DNA from: Castor canadensis
Taxonomy: Eukaryota; Chordata; Mammalia; Rodentia; Castoridae
Length of the DNA stretch: 64,000 nucleotides
Assembly (NCBI RefSeq): GCF_047511655.1
Contig: NC_133396.1
Location: 129,713,490 to 129,777,489, forward strand
Direction: 5' to 3'
Of the stretch, positions 42,838 through 55,259 are shown one piece after another (the stretch's first letter is position 1; each line of letters begins with the position of its first letter). The notes under the pieces were generated by a model. It was not told the origin of the DNA. It saw only the letters and a list, made by a program, of their open reading frames with translations, and searched no databases. The position numbers and the translations under genes are program-made.

Positions 42838-43300
42838 AGGCTTCTGTCCTGTTTCCTTGCCACCATCCTTGACCCTCCATACTTCATGCTCCTCACAGCA
42901 GCAAGAATAATCTTGACAATGAAGTCAGATTTGGCTTCTCTCCTAAAAACCCTCCAAGTGGTTTCCTTTTGCAATTAGAACAACAAAAAATCAAATGTTC
43001 CCTGACTCATAAGACCCTGCACCATCTGCCCGCTCCTTGCTTTATCCTCTGCATCCCCTTCACACTGGCCTTTGATTCTGTTACATGCATCTCACTCGTT
43101 CCTGTATGTCATTTCCTCTGCCTCCTATATCCCCCAATGATGGTCTCAACTCAAATGTAGCTGCCTCAGAAAGTCCTCATCCCATAAAGCAGCCCTAGAG
43201 CCTCGTACTCTCTAGCCCACAGCCATTTATCTCTGATTGACTTTCCTCATAGCCCTTGGGTCCCACTGAAAGTATGTTTGTGTGTCTTTAGTCTGGCTCT
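42838..43300 (+). repeat. L2 LINE fragment
   Basis: CCCTCCAAGTGGTTTCCTTT, CATAAGACCCTGCACCATCT and GCCTCAGAAAGTCCTCATCC follow the L2a consensus order. Confidence 0.75.
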
Positions 43301-43489
43301 AGGTGCTGGGGATATGGTTACTATAAGGGTCTTTGTTCTCCAATCACAAGAAATACCAGAGCTGAAAGTTACTAGAAGTCATCTATCTATCTCTCTGCCT
43401 TAACAAGTACAGAGAACTTAGGCTAAGGAACAGAGGGACATGCCTGAGGATTAGAAAACCCCAGGATCTGCCACTCAGAGAAGGACAGG

Positions 43490-43720
43490 AAATGACTGAA
43501 AGCATGGATGCAAGTCGAGAAGACCTGCATCCAGCCCTGGTGGCACTATTCACCAATTGTGGGACCTTAATATTCTTCTCAGTCAGACTTTGGTTTTCTC
43601 CTCTGTAAAATTGTGTAATGATGGTACTTAACTCTGAGATTGTTGTAAGGATTGAATTTAATGATGCACATAGAGCACCCAGTACAGGGCCTGGCAGAGG
43701 ACTGACATTTGTTGAGTACT
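43490..43720 (+). repeat. MIR SINE
   Basis: GTGGGACCTTAATATTCTTC, CCTCTGTAAAATTGTGTAAT, CAGTACAGGGCCTGGCAGAG. Confidence 0.75.
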
Positions 43721-44689
43721 TAGCAGGGGAGTGGGGGATGGAGACAGCTGTCTGACCATAGGTGGGCCCTGAGAAGCTGCTCTGCCCTCTGCCTACTTGC
43801 CAGTCTGCTCTGTTCCTAGGACAAGCAAGCTGAGCAGTTTCTCAATTCCAAACCTCTAATTAAAGAGGAGAGATGACATCCATGACTGATCATATAAACA
43901 TTGCAGATTCCAAGTTCCCCTTGCCTGCTGCCCCCAGGCCCCCTCTTCACCTCTCCCCACAAGCTATCTAAATAAGAACAGATTTTACCACCCACCTTGT
44001 GGGTAGACTCTTAAGTCAAGCCTGGGACCAGCTATTTATCCTTCGGCTGCTGCGGGAATTCAACACATACAAATAAAGTTCCTTTTCCAGCCAAGTGTGT
44101 ATTTTTCCACCAGCATGTGGCCCCCCTGCCCAGGTTGTCTTGTTTAGGTTGGGGCAGCCTGAGGGAAGGAAGGACAGGGAGGGGGTGTAGGGCTGTGGTT
44201 TTAGAACCTGCTCCCCAGGATGGATGGCTGCAGGGCAGCTTGCCGTCCCAGATTGCACAGGGCTGCCAGTAAAGGCCAGGAGAGGCTGGGCAGTGGACAT
44301 GGACAAGCTATGCACAGAAACAACACACTCTACTTTCTCCTTGCTTCTTGGCAAGTCGCCTCTGCCTCCTGCCATGGCCCCCAGAGAGCGTCCATCCCTC
44401 TCTCCAGCTCTCAGTTTATATCAGAGATGACAGGTTATTCAATGTCTCTCATCCCACCCTCCCTCCTGCTCCAGGGTTTCACCCTTTCATGTACTTGTCT
44501 TTCTTGCTTACCTCTTCCCCTGACACCACATCCCGCTAGGCTGTGTCCCCTACCTTCTTTTATGCAAGACCATGAAATTCTGTGCTTCAGACAAAGGGCT
44601 GCTCTGGGAGTTCTTACCTAAAACTTCCCACCAAAGGCATATTCTTCTAGAGGATGATCTAGGTTTTCTCTAGACCTGGGAGTTACTGT

Positions 44690-44880
44690 CAGTAAAGCTC
44701 TTTACATGAAAAATCTTAAATCTTTCCAATAACCTTAGAGTGTAGTTACTCTTATTGTCCCCATTCTACTGATGATGCCACTGAGACTCAGAGAGGTTAA
44801 AAACCTAAGACATGGTAAATCTGGGATTCAAACTCAGGCCTGACTTATCACTGCTAAGGATTCTGTTCTAATATTCATAC
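44690..44880 (-). repeat. MIR SINE
   Basis: CTTATTGTCCCCATTCTACT, GAGACTCAGAGAGGTTAAAA, GGGATTCAAACTCAGGCCTG. Confidence 0.8.
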
Positions 44881-46119
44881 ATCTGTCTCCTCAGTTCTTC
44901 CCAGAGTAGGGGAAAGTTCCTCCCCTTTGATTTTTTTCCTCTATGAAACAAAGATGTTCTCTAAGTTTTCTTAGACATTTGGCAGTTCTGCAATTCTGAA
45001 GCTACCTGTGAAATTCTAAGCAGGCAGTGCCTAGTGGACTTTCTCACTTACCTTCTCACCTGCCCTTCCATTCTTTCCCTCCCACCCCTTCAGCATTCTT
45101 TTGCTGGGTTACCCTGTGGGGACCTTCCAGCCAGGCTCAAATCCACACCTGATAGTCAATCCCGACAATTCTGAAAATCTTCCTTGTCCATCAAAGCTCC
45201 AATAGCTGCCCTCTTCCACCCTAACAGTTCATAAGAAGACAAATGGGTTCACTCCTTTTTTCTCAGAGGGCACAGGGGCAGAGGGTGAAGATGTGGAAGA
45301 AATTTGCTTAAAAAGCTTGTCTGATCTCTTCTCCATGCAAGTTCTGGAAATCTAACACTCAGATGTGTGCAAACAAAAATCTCTGGTCCAAATGTACTTT
45401 CAGGCATAACCAAGTACAAACACTCAACTAATGCCATCAAGATTCATTTCTCTCCAAAAGGCAAGACAGACAAAAGCAGCCTTACACCTGTCAGCCCAGA
45501 AGCTCCTGGGAAAGAGTACTTCCCATGGGCTCCACCAAAGATCCAGGACCTAGGACTTGAGATGAGAGCTTATCCTTGGATCAATGTTTGTGGCCAGACA
45601 CTAGAGAAAGCTGAAAGGCCGAGGTAAACTTCCTACTCAAGAAACCTAGTGGAGTCAACCCCATCTGAACCACATGCAGTACAGAGCAGTGGGGGCATTG
45701 TCTGAAATAGAGTCAAACAAATGTTACCAGAAGGATGGTAGTGGTTACCTGGCAGGCTGACACAAAATGGCTCTGCTGCCCCCCCTGAAGGAATAAGTAA
45801 CTATATAGTGATGGAATTTTAACCACTCTGGTAGCCAGGCGATCAGAGAACTTGGGGGCCCTTTGTCTCGCCTTATAAATATCTACCCATAACTGCTTTC
45901 TTATAAACAAAAAGGACATGTCCAAAGGGCGTGACAGACCTGGAGAGTGGAGAGTCAGAGTGACAATTCTCAGGGATAGAAATGATTTATAGTTTGGACA
46001 AGAAATTATTTGCTGTTCTGTGTTATTTGCATCTCTTGCCAAAAGGGCCCTTTACACTGGGAAATAATCTTTAGGGAATTACTTCTTTATGCTAACTTCT
46101 TAATTCTTTTTTTTTTCAG

Positions 46120-46225
46120 CAGAAAATAATTGAACATTTTCTTTGTGCTAGGCCCTATGAAAAGGATGGAGGATAGATTAATGAATAAGACCAATGGGTC
46201 CCTGCCCTGGTGGAACTTTCCTGCC
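46120..46225. repeat. L2 3' fragment
   Basis: TTTCTTTGTGCTAGGCCCTA, then CCCTGCCCTGGTGGAACTTT. Confidence 0.6.
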
Positions 46226-46589
46226 AGCCCTGTCCATTTTGAAAGAAAGCCCTGCCCACAACCCTTGCTCAAGTGGAAGCCATGAACAGTCACATTGTGT
46301 CCACTATGACCCCACAAAACATATCTGTTTACACACTATAACTCAGTGTACCAGGACAGGTACCTTTTATTTGGCTCTTGATCCATGCTTTGGTCAAGTG
46401 TACAACAGGGAGCTTGACTAGTCAGATTCTTAATCTTTCAGGACATTGCCCTAAGAAATATCAAAAGAAAACAAGGCAATTAGACTAGGAACTAATGCCT
46501 TGAGGAAGAATAGTTGTCACAGTGTGTCCATGTAAGCAGAAGTTTACATAGTCTGCAAGTCAAAAGAAGCAATGAGATAGAGGAAAGAT

Positions 46590-46900
46590 GTACTTAAAAT
46601 TATTCTTTTGACCCATCAATTCTACTTCTAGGAATTTATTTTACATACATATGTGCTAAATGGCATACATACAAGGTTACTTGTTGCAGTATTGTTTGTA
46701 AGAGCAAAATATTGAGCAATTCAAATATCCATCAGAGGACAATGGTGAGATAAAATGATAAACCTATATTATGGGATATAGGCTACTGAGAAAAAAATAA
46801 GAAAATGATACAGAAAAATTTTTGAGCTATATTAGTAGGTGAAAAGAGTAGAAGCAGAAGTGTGGTTTGCTAACATTGGGTAAAAAAGGAAAAATCAGCA
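46590..46900 (+). repeat. old L1M fragment
   Basis: ATTCTACTTCTAGGAATTTATT, GTAAGAGCAAAATATTGAGC, CAAATATCCATCAGAGGACA match the ORF2 end of an ancient L1. Confidence 0.6.
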
Positions 46901-49900
46901 CGTGTAGGCATACTGCTTGCATATGTATTTTTAAAAAACCCTCTGGAAGTATATATGGGAAATAACTTATACAAGTGAGAATTTGGGAAGTGAGAATATA
47001 GGGACAGGGATGGGAAAGAGACTGTTAAAAAAACTCCTGTTATTTGGACCATGTCAATGTATTACTTATTCAAAAATTAGATTAAAGCTTTTTAAACAAA
47101 GGGGTGGGAGGGAGCAGTTGATTGTGGTTTAGAAGCAGATAGACATACCAACAGGCTGACAAAACAGTGGAGCCGCTTCTGGTGGGTATGGGTGACTAAT
47201 CGGATTCCCACTGGCTAGAACTCAGCTAGAGCTGCTTCAAATCCAGAACAGCCTCTGAGTTTAGATACAAGGCCCAGTCCCAGTTCTCTTTATGCTTTTG
47301 GGTTTGCTTAGATTCTGCCTTTCAAGAAACACATATTTACTGGAGTGATCCCCTGGACTCTGTCTTTTAACCCAGTCTAACAAGAATAGCTGAGGAAATG
47401 GGCATGCCTGCAGTTGAGTCAGGAGGATGGAGGAATTTGAATGCTCGTGCTCAAGAAGAGAAAAGCGTAGGTGTTTATGAAGGTACTGTTTGTCTTCTCA
47501 GAAAGGAGTCGAGTTATATATCAGCTAAAAAAAAAAATTGAAAAAAAAAAAGTAAATGCACAAAAGGAAGAAAACAGAGCGAGAGGAAAGCAGAAAGGGA
47601 GAGAAAGGAGTCACAGCCTCACACTAGGCTGATAAGGCCCTGATGCCATTCTGGGGCTAGCATCTTGTTCCCATGATTACAGGTTTTTGTTGAACTCAGC
47701 CACTTTCTCTGCCTTGAGAAGGGCTCTGGTGGTCTTGGGGCCATAATTCCACTCTGAAGCAAGGCTCTCAGGAAAAGAGTCCCAGGGCAGAGGTGAGGAG
47801 GTTCGCCCCAAAAGAAGAAAGCAAGATGATTCTTTGGGCTTGCCAGTATCGGGAAACCCAACTGAAGGCTTAGGTCTGATGGTGTTCTGGGGCTGAGGAA
47901 TGGAAACCCAACCTGCTCAGGGCTTTCTTCAGTCCATTCTGTGTTACCCAGTGCAAAGCACACAAAGGGCACTTTGATATGGATTTATGGAATTGACTCT
48001 CATGCCTCCAAAGTTCAACCTCCTTGGCTGCACCCTATGTGCCCCAGAATTCAGAAGACGGTCAAGACAGAGCCTTGACCCTCTGACCACTCCTCCCTCA
48101 TAGCCATCCCACAACCTCTGACCACACCTACAGCTCCACCAGGGAAGCAGAAAGTTGCTGACAGACACACATGGTACTTCACTGGTACTTTATTATACAG
48201 AAGAACCCAAATATTTACATCTTGACAATTCTTATATTTCACATGGCTGGAGAGGGCATGGGACTGGAACCCAGGAGAGGTGTAGGGGTGATTGGTGTTG
48301 GGCAGAAGAACTTGCTAAACCAGAGCAGAGGTAGTCAGAAAAGATGGTCCTGGAAAGGATCAGAAGTCTAACTATCTCCCACCATCCTCACTTCTCAGGC
48401 CTTCTACTTGTCAGCTTTTCCTGCTTCCCCTCCTTACTCTTTAAACTTTTATTTTTCCTGGAAAAAGGAAACTAGAAGGCGTTTGTGGGAGGCGACAAGG
48501 AGAAGGTCTTCCAGGCTCGGTCAATCCATTGCCTTCCAATTTTAGCTCTGAGGGTTTTGTTTTCTTTTTGGTGTGTGAAGAAGTGCTTAGCAAACTATGG
48601 TCCACCATAAGAAGTTCTCCTCCAAAGCATCTGAGAGGAGACTGTGGCTGGTACCAGCTGCCAAGGCACAGCACATAGAGCCCAGGGCAGCACATTCTCA
48701 CCACCATGGGTGGATTCTTTCCCAGGGACAACATGTTGGAAGATTTCATCAACCAAAAAAAGAAGAATTTATGTGCACCGAACAATTTGGTTTTTGATTT
48801 GTGATTAATCAAAGGCATACATAATCTTCTACTGATCACAAAGGAGTAACATACTGACTTGCTAGAAATCCAGTTCAAAACAAAACACAAACTATAGTAC
48901 AATCTTATTTTGGGTAAATATACAACATCAACTAGACTTTTGAATAAATTTATGGCAAACACCTCAACTCCCTTCCCCCACACTTCTCCTCTGACCAGAA
49001 GGTCCAGTCTCAATTAATGCTCAGATCTTCAGAAGCAGACAATAAGGTGTCAGCAGTGCCACCATAAAGCTTTCGGTCAAAGAGCACTGGCCCACTTCTC
49101 ATAGAAGAAGCCACCTGTAGGGAACAGTTTCTAGAATGCCAAAACTCCTACACATGGCCACTCTACTCCAAGGCTGACTCCCTAACTCCAAAGGGAAGAA
49201 TAAGTCCATGCTGGTAGTTGGCAGGGAAGTGAAGGAGTCTAGGGTGACTTCCTAGAAGTCAGGCTCCCCAAAATCATAACAATTTTGTCATCACTGAGGT
49301 ATCTCAGAGTACACCTTTCCCTGACGAGAACCACCAATTCTCAGTACTCAAAGTAATGCAAACTCCTTCAATTGAGGATTCTTGATCAGCCCTGAGCAAA
49401 CAGGGAGACCAAGAGGTCCTCAAACAATTGGTAAATAAATGCACCATCATTGAATGTGTTCCTCTTCTGAAGCTGACCCCATGTAAGGACCCTAAAGTCA
49501 GCACACTCAGCAGTAGAGGTTGTAAGAATCCAGGAAACTCAACAAGCCACAATTGACCATGTCAAGTTCCAGGCATGATCTCTGCCTCCTTCCTCCACTC
49601 AGCCCAGGTAGCCTTGTTGACCTAGATCAGAATTTTCCCCTGGACACTGAGGGCAGTAGGGAGATAGCAGAGAAGCTAAGCTATAGAAACTTGAAACTAT
49701 GAAAAAACGAGAAGGGAATCCTCAAGAGGAGACCCTGGCAGGGGCAGAGAAGAGGGGTAGGGCCTAGATAAGACCACCACCTGATTTAGGAGAACTGTGT
49801 TCCATTCACGCTCAGAATCCCAGACTCAGTCCTACAATGCCAACCCAACTGATGTTGAAGTGCTCTGGAACAAATCTCACCCATTTCTGAGTCTTGGATT

Positions 49901-51184
49901 CTCTTTTTATATCAGCATGAATCCCCTTCTATATCTATAAGAATGCCTTAGCTTTCACCCCCTCACCCTGAGACTGAGTGTGTGTGTGCTTGGGGTGGAA
50001 TGGAGGCACTCTGTGGACCCTCGGTTGCTTGGGAAAGCAGGCAAGAAGGTCTTGAGGAGAGATGCTGAAGGGTCAGAGACCTTGTGGGGTACCCAGGAAC
50101 CCCAGTTACCTATAATGCTCCTTAAAATGCAATACCTACAATACAAATATCTCTCCTCTTTGCTGGCTGATGGCTCCTTGTGCCACAGAGAAGCAGGATC
50201 TGGGATGAGAAGGGAGAACCATGCTTGTAGAAAGAGGTGGCCGGGAACATCTATCTGATGGAGAACCATACGAAGGCAACTCAGAGCAGAGGGGTTCACA
50301 CAGCCACAGACTTCACTGTGTCCTTGCCAGAACCCAGGAATCTCCTCCTTGCTGGGAAAGAAGTTGCATTGGTGCTCGGGTGTGGGGAGGGGTCGGGAGC
50401 TCACATAGGGATCTCCTTCTCCTTGCCCCACCTGGTGCACTGACTAAGGTTAGGACCACAGCAGCAGGCTACTCCTCCTCCTTCCTACTTAGGACAAGCA
50501 GGGTGGGTGGGGGAGTAGAGAGTCTGTCCAGGTTGAGCTTCTAGGATTTTAGCTTTCAAGACTAGAAGCATCTTGTAATGTCACCAGGTAGCACGAGGTG
50601 GTATGGAGATGAGCCTCCTGGAAAAGAGCTATGTAAGTACTCTGGTATACGAACAGATATTCCATGAAAACCAACCAAGCAAACAGAAACCTGTTGTGAC
50701 ATAATATGGGGATATCGGTTAAACAAAATTCAATAGGTTTTACTGCTGCAGGAATTCTCAGAACCTTTATTATACTAATATGCCCTGTGATTCTAAGAGA
50801 GGGTCATAATGTGTAATTTCTTCCCAAGCATATTTTAACAGCAGGCACTTTTGCACGGCACAGGTCAAGATTAATGGGACACAGAGCATATTTTGTACCC
50901 TATTAATACTTTGGTGATCCTCTTCCAGACCTTTCTGTGTGAGGTTGTGCTGCTCATTGCTCCCTGATCCTAGCCCTGTCATCTCCCAATCCCCTTCACT
51001 GTCTTTTACTTCCTTATTTCCTTTAAATAAATTCCTAGGTCTCTGGTCCACCGCTTTGGACTTAACAAAGAAGAGGCCAGTTGGAAGGTGAAGCTGAGGA
51101 AAGCCCAGAGGAAATGAGGCCAAGAAGCACTCATTGGTGGTGGCCATGGAGAGAGGAGACCAAAGGAGACAGGACCTGGGCCAC

Positions 51185-51282
51185 CCTGCTGAGTTGTTTT
51201 GGTTGTATTTATTTTACAAGCAGCCATCATTCACAGAGGAGGGGTGGGGTAGAAAGGGAAGAGAAGAATGGGGAGGGACATT
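51185..51282 (-). other. LGR6: candidate LGR6 3' UTR and poly(A) signal
   Basis: On the minus strand, AATAAA (from TTTATT at about 51208-51213) lies roughly 70 bases after the LGR6 stop. Cleavage would fall near 51190. Such a short 3' UTR is possible but unproven; a longer form could run further left, where other AATAAA hexamers occur (for example 48189-48194). Confidence 0.5.
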
Positions 51283-52538
51283 TTATAAGTGTGAGGCAAA
51301 GACTGAGCCAGAGGGCCGGTAGCCCGCACCCACTGACGGGCACCCACCTGCTGACAAGGCCCCCTCTGCCCTCAGCAGCAGTTCTCCATCCATGGAAGGT
51401 TGTGGGTTCCCAATGTGGGTTCCCTCTGACTCTACAAAATGACTTCCCTCCAGCCTGGGGGCCCCTGGCTGCTGACAGGAGATGAGGGTCACTGAGGGGA
51501 AACCATAGGTCTCCAGCCCATGGGGCCTCCCAGCCTCAGAAGCTTCCAGAATGAGATCCACATCAGAGAAGGCCACCAGAGCCTGGGTGGAGTCACAGGA
51601 GCTCTTCTCTAGTTCACTGGCAGCAGCATAGGTTAGGGGCCCTGTGGTCCCTGTGCGAGGACAGAGCCGCCGAAGGTCGTCCCGGAAGTGGGGATTGAAA
51701 AGCAGGTAGAGCAGTGGGTTGAGGCAGGCAGGCAGAGGCAGCACCACCAACAGGATAGACTTGACAGCCTCAGGGGTGACAGGGAAGAGGCCCAGCATGG
51801 AGGCAAAGCTGAGGAAGGCCACCGGACAGTAGAGAAGCCCATCTGCAAAGATGAGCCAGGCCACGTGCCTCACCATGGCGCAGTCCCATACGGCCTCAAA
51901 GTCACCCCGTGGCAGGTCGCAGTAGAGTTTGATGTAGGCACCAGCCACTACCAGGAAGCAGAAGGAGTTCATCATCACCAGGGCCACAGCGAAGCCCAGG
52001 GCCGCTGGCTGACCCTCGGGCGGGGCGTAGGGCAGGCAGAGCGGGGAGGCCCCGTAGTCCCCCACCGAGGCCAGGGGCAGGGCGGCGGCCAGCCCGGCCA
52101 GCGCCAGGCACACCAGGGCCCCCGCTCGGACGCTGCCCAGCGAAGGGGCCTTTCCGTAGGCCCGGACGCAGGAGACAGAGACGCTGCACTGCACGGCGGC
52201 CAGGGTGAGCAGCAGCACCGAGGCCTCCGACCCCAGCACGGCCAGGAAGCCTGTGGCCCGGCAGCCCAGGCCCGTCTCCCAGCGGGCTCCGTAGTCTGCG
52301 AACTGGCCGAAGGTCAAGGCGTCCACCGAGGCCAGGAGGCCACAGGAAATGCCAGTCAAGGTGTTGGCGCCTGCAATTGCACCTACCACAAACTTGACCG
52401 GGGGCAGGGGTGCAGGCCCACCGGCAAACACAGTCAGCAGCACCAGTCCGTTACAGAGCACCGAGAGCAGCACGATGACCCACACTGCCAGGCGGATGCC
52501 CCAGCTCTCAAAAAGGTGCTCGCAGGGCTTGAAGGGGC
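51283..52538 (-). CDS. LGR6: LGR6 last coding exon (seven-transmembrane domain and tail)
   Basis: LGR6 is a leucine-rich-repeat G-protein-coupled receptor at the plasma membrane. It binds R-spondins, strengthens Wnt signalling and marks epithelial stem cells. This single exon (acceptor CTCTCCTACAG|GCCCC at 52539/52538) gives 417 residues after a split Gly codon. It starts [19 protein letters not shown], and TM1 follows. TM3 lies around [22 protein letters not shown]5 around [19 protein letters not shown], and TM7 around [19 protein letters not shown] with the NPLLY form of NPxxY. There is no DRY motif after TM3, as is usual for this subfamily. The cytoplasmic tail contains [20 protein letters not shown] and ends ASHL before the stop at 51285-51283. 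The frame also stays open upstream into the intron, but that part is not family-like. The sequence is GC-rich with strong third-position G/C. Confidence 0.97.
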
Positions 52539-53143
52539 CTGTAGGAGAGAGGAGCAGACGTGACCCCAGGGCCAGCCAGGACACGGTCCTAGAACAAGGT
52601 TGGCGTCTGTGATGATCAGAGAACCCCAATGCAAGAGTCCAACCAGAGAACTTCCCTCTGGGAGAGGTGACCTGGTCTCCATGCTCAGAGAACTCTGGGA
52701 GTGAAAGTGGGGACAATTAGAACATACACAGCTCTTCTCCCAAATTGCTGCAAATGGAGTGAACCTTCTTCCCAACAGAAACACATGCAAACTTGCACAC
52801 AGTACAAATTAGCATAGTGCACAGCGGGCACTGAAGGAATATTAAGTAAAGTGGCCTTTGTAAAGGAGCATGATTTGGAAGGATGGATAGGACAGACTGG
52901 CCTACAGGAGTGGAGAGGGCATCAGAACAGGGGTAATAACTGGATTCAAGATGCAACAGCATGAGGGATTGCCCAGATAATAACTGCTACATGGCTGAGG
53001 TTCTACTGGAAATCAACTAAGGATGAGCCCTGATATTGTACTAGGCTGGCTCTGTGAGAGAGGTACAGGCCACATTGCATATTCATCAGCTAATCAGTAT
53101 TTGGGAGGTAAAGTAAGTAATCAGAATACAGACGACTCAACTA

Positions 53144-53290
53144 CGTGGGGTGATACATGCCTGTAATCCCAGCACTTGGGAAACTCAGGCAGAAGGATTG
53201 AGAGTTTGAGGCCAGCCTGGGTTACATAGCAATTTCCAGGCCAAACTGGACTACACAGAGAGACCCTGTCTCAAAACAAAAACACAAACA
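53144..53290 (+). repeat. B1-like SINE with internal duplication
   Basis: GGTGATACATGCCTGTAATC, then two similar segments, GGCCAGCCTGGGTTACATAG and GGCCAAACTGGACTACACAG, before GACCCTGTCTC. Confidence 0.75.
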
Positions 53291-53667
53291 AAAGTAAGGA
53301 AACAAAATTACAGATGACTTCTGGGGTTTTCTAACCTGTCTTCACTCTAGATCAGTGAGATCCTGGTGTTTTCCATCTTGCTCCCTGACGTCTATCCTTA
53401 AATCACCTTGTAACTTTGGACATTTTATAAACTTCATTTCCTTTGGCTTCAGTCTTGTTTTCAATGTATTGCTAGGCATCTTGGGAATTTGAGAAGCTTT
53501 TGTAGGAGCTATTTTTAAAACATTTTTTCTGATTATGAAATAATAGAAGGTAATTATAGAAAATTTGAAATTATAACATGGAAAAATTAAAACTGCTTAT
53601 GACCTCACCTCTCAGAAAGAACTGTTTTGCTGTTTCCTTCCATTTTTTAAAATTGCATACATTCACA

Positions 53668-53895
53668 TAGGCTTTTGTTGTTGTTGTTGTTGCAGTACTG
53701 GAGCTTAAACTCAGGCCCTTCACCTTGAGCCACTCCACCAGTCCTATTTTTGTGAAGGTTTTTTCGAGATAGGGTCTCATGGAACTTTTTGCCTGGGCTG
53801 GCTTCGAACCTCGATCCTCCTGATCTCTACCTTCATCCTCCTGATCTACCTCCTGAGTAGCTAGGATTCAGATGTGAGCCACTGGCACCCAGCTT
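53668..53895 (-). repeat. composite SINE, reverse
   Basis: A (TTG)n lead, a tRNA-like unit (GCTTAAACTCAGGCCC), then a B1-like unit (TCGAGATAGGGTCTCATGGA) with a local CATCCTCCTGATCT duplication. Confidence 0.7.
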
Positions 53896-53896
53896 T

Positions 53897-53980
53897 TTTT
53901 TTGGTGGTACTGGAATTTGAACTGAGGAGGACTTCATGCTTCCTAGGCAGAGAATGCTTGAGCTACACCTCCAGCCCCTT
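53897..53980 (-). repeat. tRNA-derived SINE, reverse
   Basis: A T9 run, GGTGGTACTGGAATTTGAAC, GAGCTACACCTCCAGCCCC. It is immediately beside the preceding composite. Confidence 0.7.
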
Positions 53981-54328
53981 CATATAGATTTTTAAATTAA
54001 AATGAAATTTTAATTCATACAACTTCTGATTTTCTTTAAGTTAAATTATATACACTTTCCCAAATCCTTGCGTTCCTCAGAAACAAATTTCAATGCCTGT
54101 GTAATAGATACTCCTCCACATGCTGTACCAGAACTCATTTGACCACTCGTATGAGCAATTTTAAAAGCAAGTTCAAGTTGGACCTTGGTTTTTGAAGCTT
54201 CCTCTTTTACCTCATCCCTGTTGACTACTGGTTTTCAGAGATGAAATTTCTGTAGCAGTGTGAATGAAGTTTCCAAGTCAAAAAACACCACCTGTTTGTC
54301 TAGGCTGGGTCAGTGCACTGGCTCCAGC

Positions 54329-54347
54329 TGACACTAGGGGGCGTGCT
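54329..54347 (+). promoter_or_regulatory. CTCF-like motif
   Basis: TGACACTAGGGGGCGTGCT in the LGR6 intron before the last exon is a close match to the CTCF core. Confidence 0.45.
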
Positions 54348-55178
54348 GTGGTCACTAAGTGACAAGAATTGGTGTTGGGCAGTCAGGCCTGCATGCCAGG
54401 CTTTAGTGAGCGCAAGGGCAGAAGGTCACGGAGCCTGAGCCAAAGAAAGATGGAAACTTGGAAAGTGGAGGTGGGATGAAACAGAAGCAGTGGACTTTCC
54501 ATAGCTTTTTCTTCATGCTGAGTGGTTCACATGTTGCTTCCTTCTGGCATTGCCCGTTAGCATGTTACACACAGGGAGGGGACTTCTTAACTCCAAAGTC
54601 ATCTTAGGTTGTGTGGCATCAAGGAGAAATGGAATTATCTTTATTTCCTTACAGCACAATTGTTAGCTTCTAAAGGCTTCTTCAGCCGTAAGGGTTAGCT
54701 AGCACTGTAAGAGTTACCCACGGACAATACAGTTTTTCCACCCTGGAGGATTGTGAAAAAGAGAGACCACAGTCTTCCTGGGACAGAGCAGAGAGGGCTG
54801 TAGAAGGTTACCTTTCAGAGTCCTGCCCGCCTTAGGTGTCTGGGATGTGGGTCTTATCGAGGAGTGTTCAGAAGCAGCACCCCTTCCCCACCAGTGGGGT
54901 CAAGAGCATTCTTTCTTGCTTCTCTTTTCCATGAGAGCAGTTTTTCTCTTATGTATAACCTCTAACTGCCTGACTTCCCCAGCCCTGCACTGCACCGTAG
55001 CCACTCAAGGGGAAGAACACCAGCTTCACCCCAAGAATTATGAGGTTACCCTCCTCTAGCAAGCAAAGCAGGTTTACCCAAAGCATGGCAGCTGGCATGC
55101 CCGCTGCACTGGCAGATCATATAGGAGGTTTGGTGCCCTTCCTTTATCCCTTCCCTGCTCCCCAGACACTCATCTCAC

Positions 55179-55259
55179 CTGGAACAGGGCTGCACTGGAC
55201 ACTGGGGTGTGGCTTTGGGTCCTCCATCTCCAGCTGGAGCTCATCCAGGTCCAGATCAT
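55179..55259 (-). CDS. LGR6: LGR6 penultimate exon (hinge, acidic segment)
   Basis: The acceptor is CACCCCTTAG|ATGATC and the donor GTTCCAG|GTGAGA. The exon is 81 nt and completes a Tyr codon from the previous exon. It then gives [20 protein letters not shown] and QCSPVP, plus the first base of a Gly codon. This is the acidic hinge segment before TM1. Both splice phases fit the flanking exons exactly. Confidence 0.95.

Larger units (their letters stand above)
42426..51184. other. intergenic region between UBE2T and LGR6
   Basis: The two genes converge here, with their 3' ends facing. The first 300 bases hold two adjacent B1-like units. Beyond those I see only old repeats (L2, MIR, an L1M tail) and unassigned sequence. 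No young SINE or L1 is seen from about 42.7 kb to 53.1 kb. Short open frames exist, but none shows a recognisable protein. Segments at about 44.9-46.1 and 47.1-51.1 kb are unassigned. Confidence 0.65.

Noticed and set aside
43960-44045. Muscle-type MEF2 sites near CTAAATAAG and CTATTTATC
   Set aside because: Neither fits the ten-base MEF2 consensus fully, and AT-rich look-alikes are common by chance.
45700-46080. Possible LTR or promoter around an octamer (ATTTGCAT) and a TATAAATA-like stretch
   Set aside because: The order of segments did not match any repeat family or promoter I can name; left as unassigned.
48441-49013. 190-codon minus-strand open frame
   Set aside because: No recognisable domain, low-complexity KKK/FFF stretches, no splice or start context. 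More likely noncoding or UTR-like sequence.
51688-52563. Long plus-strand open frame (291 codons) across the LGR6 last exon
   Set aside because: It is exactly antisense to the GC-rich seven-transmembrane coding exon. Its composition (Gly, Gln, Arg, His rich) is what the strong third-position G/C of LGR6 produces on the other strand.
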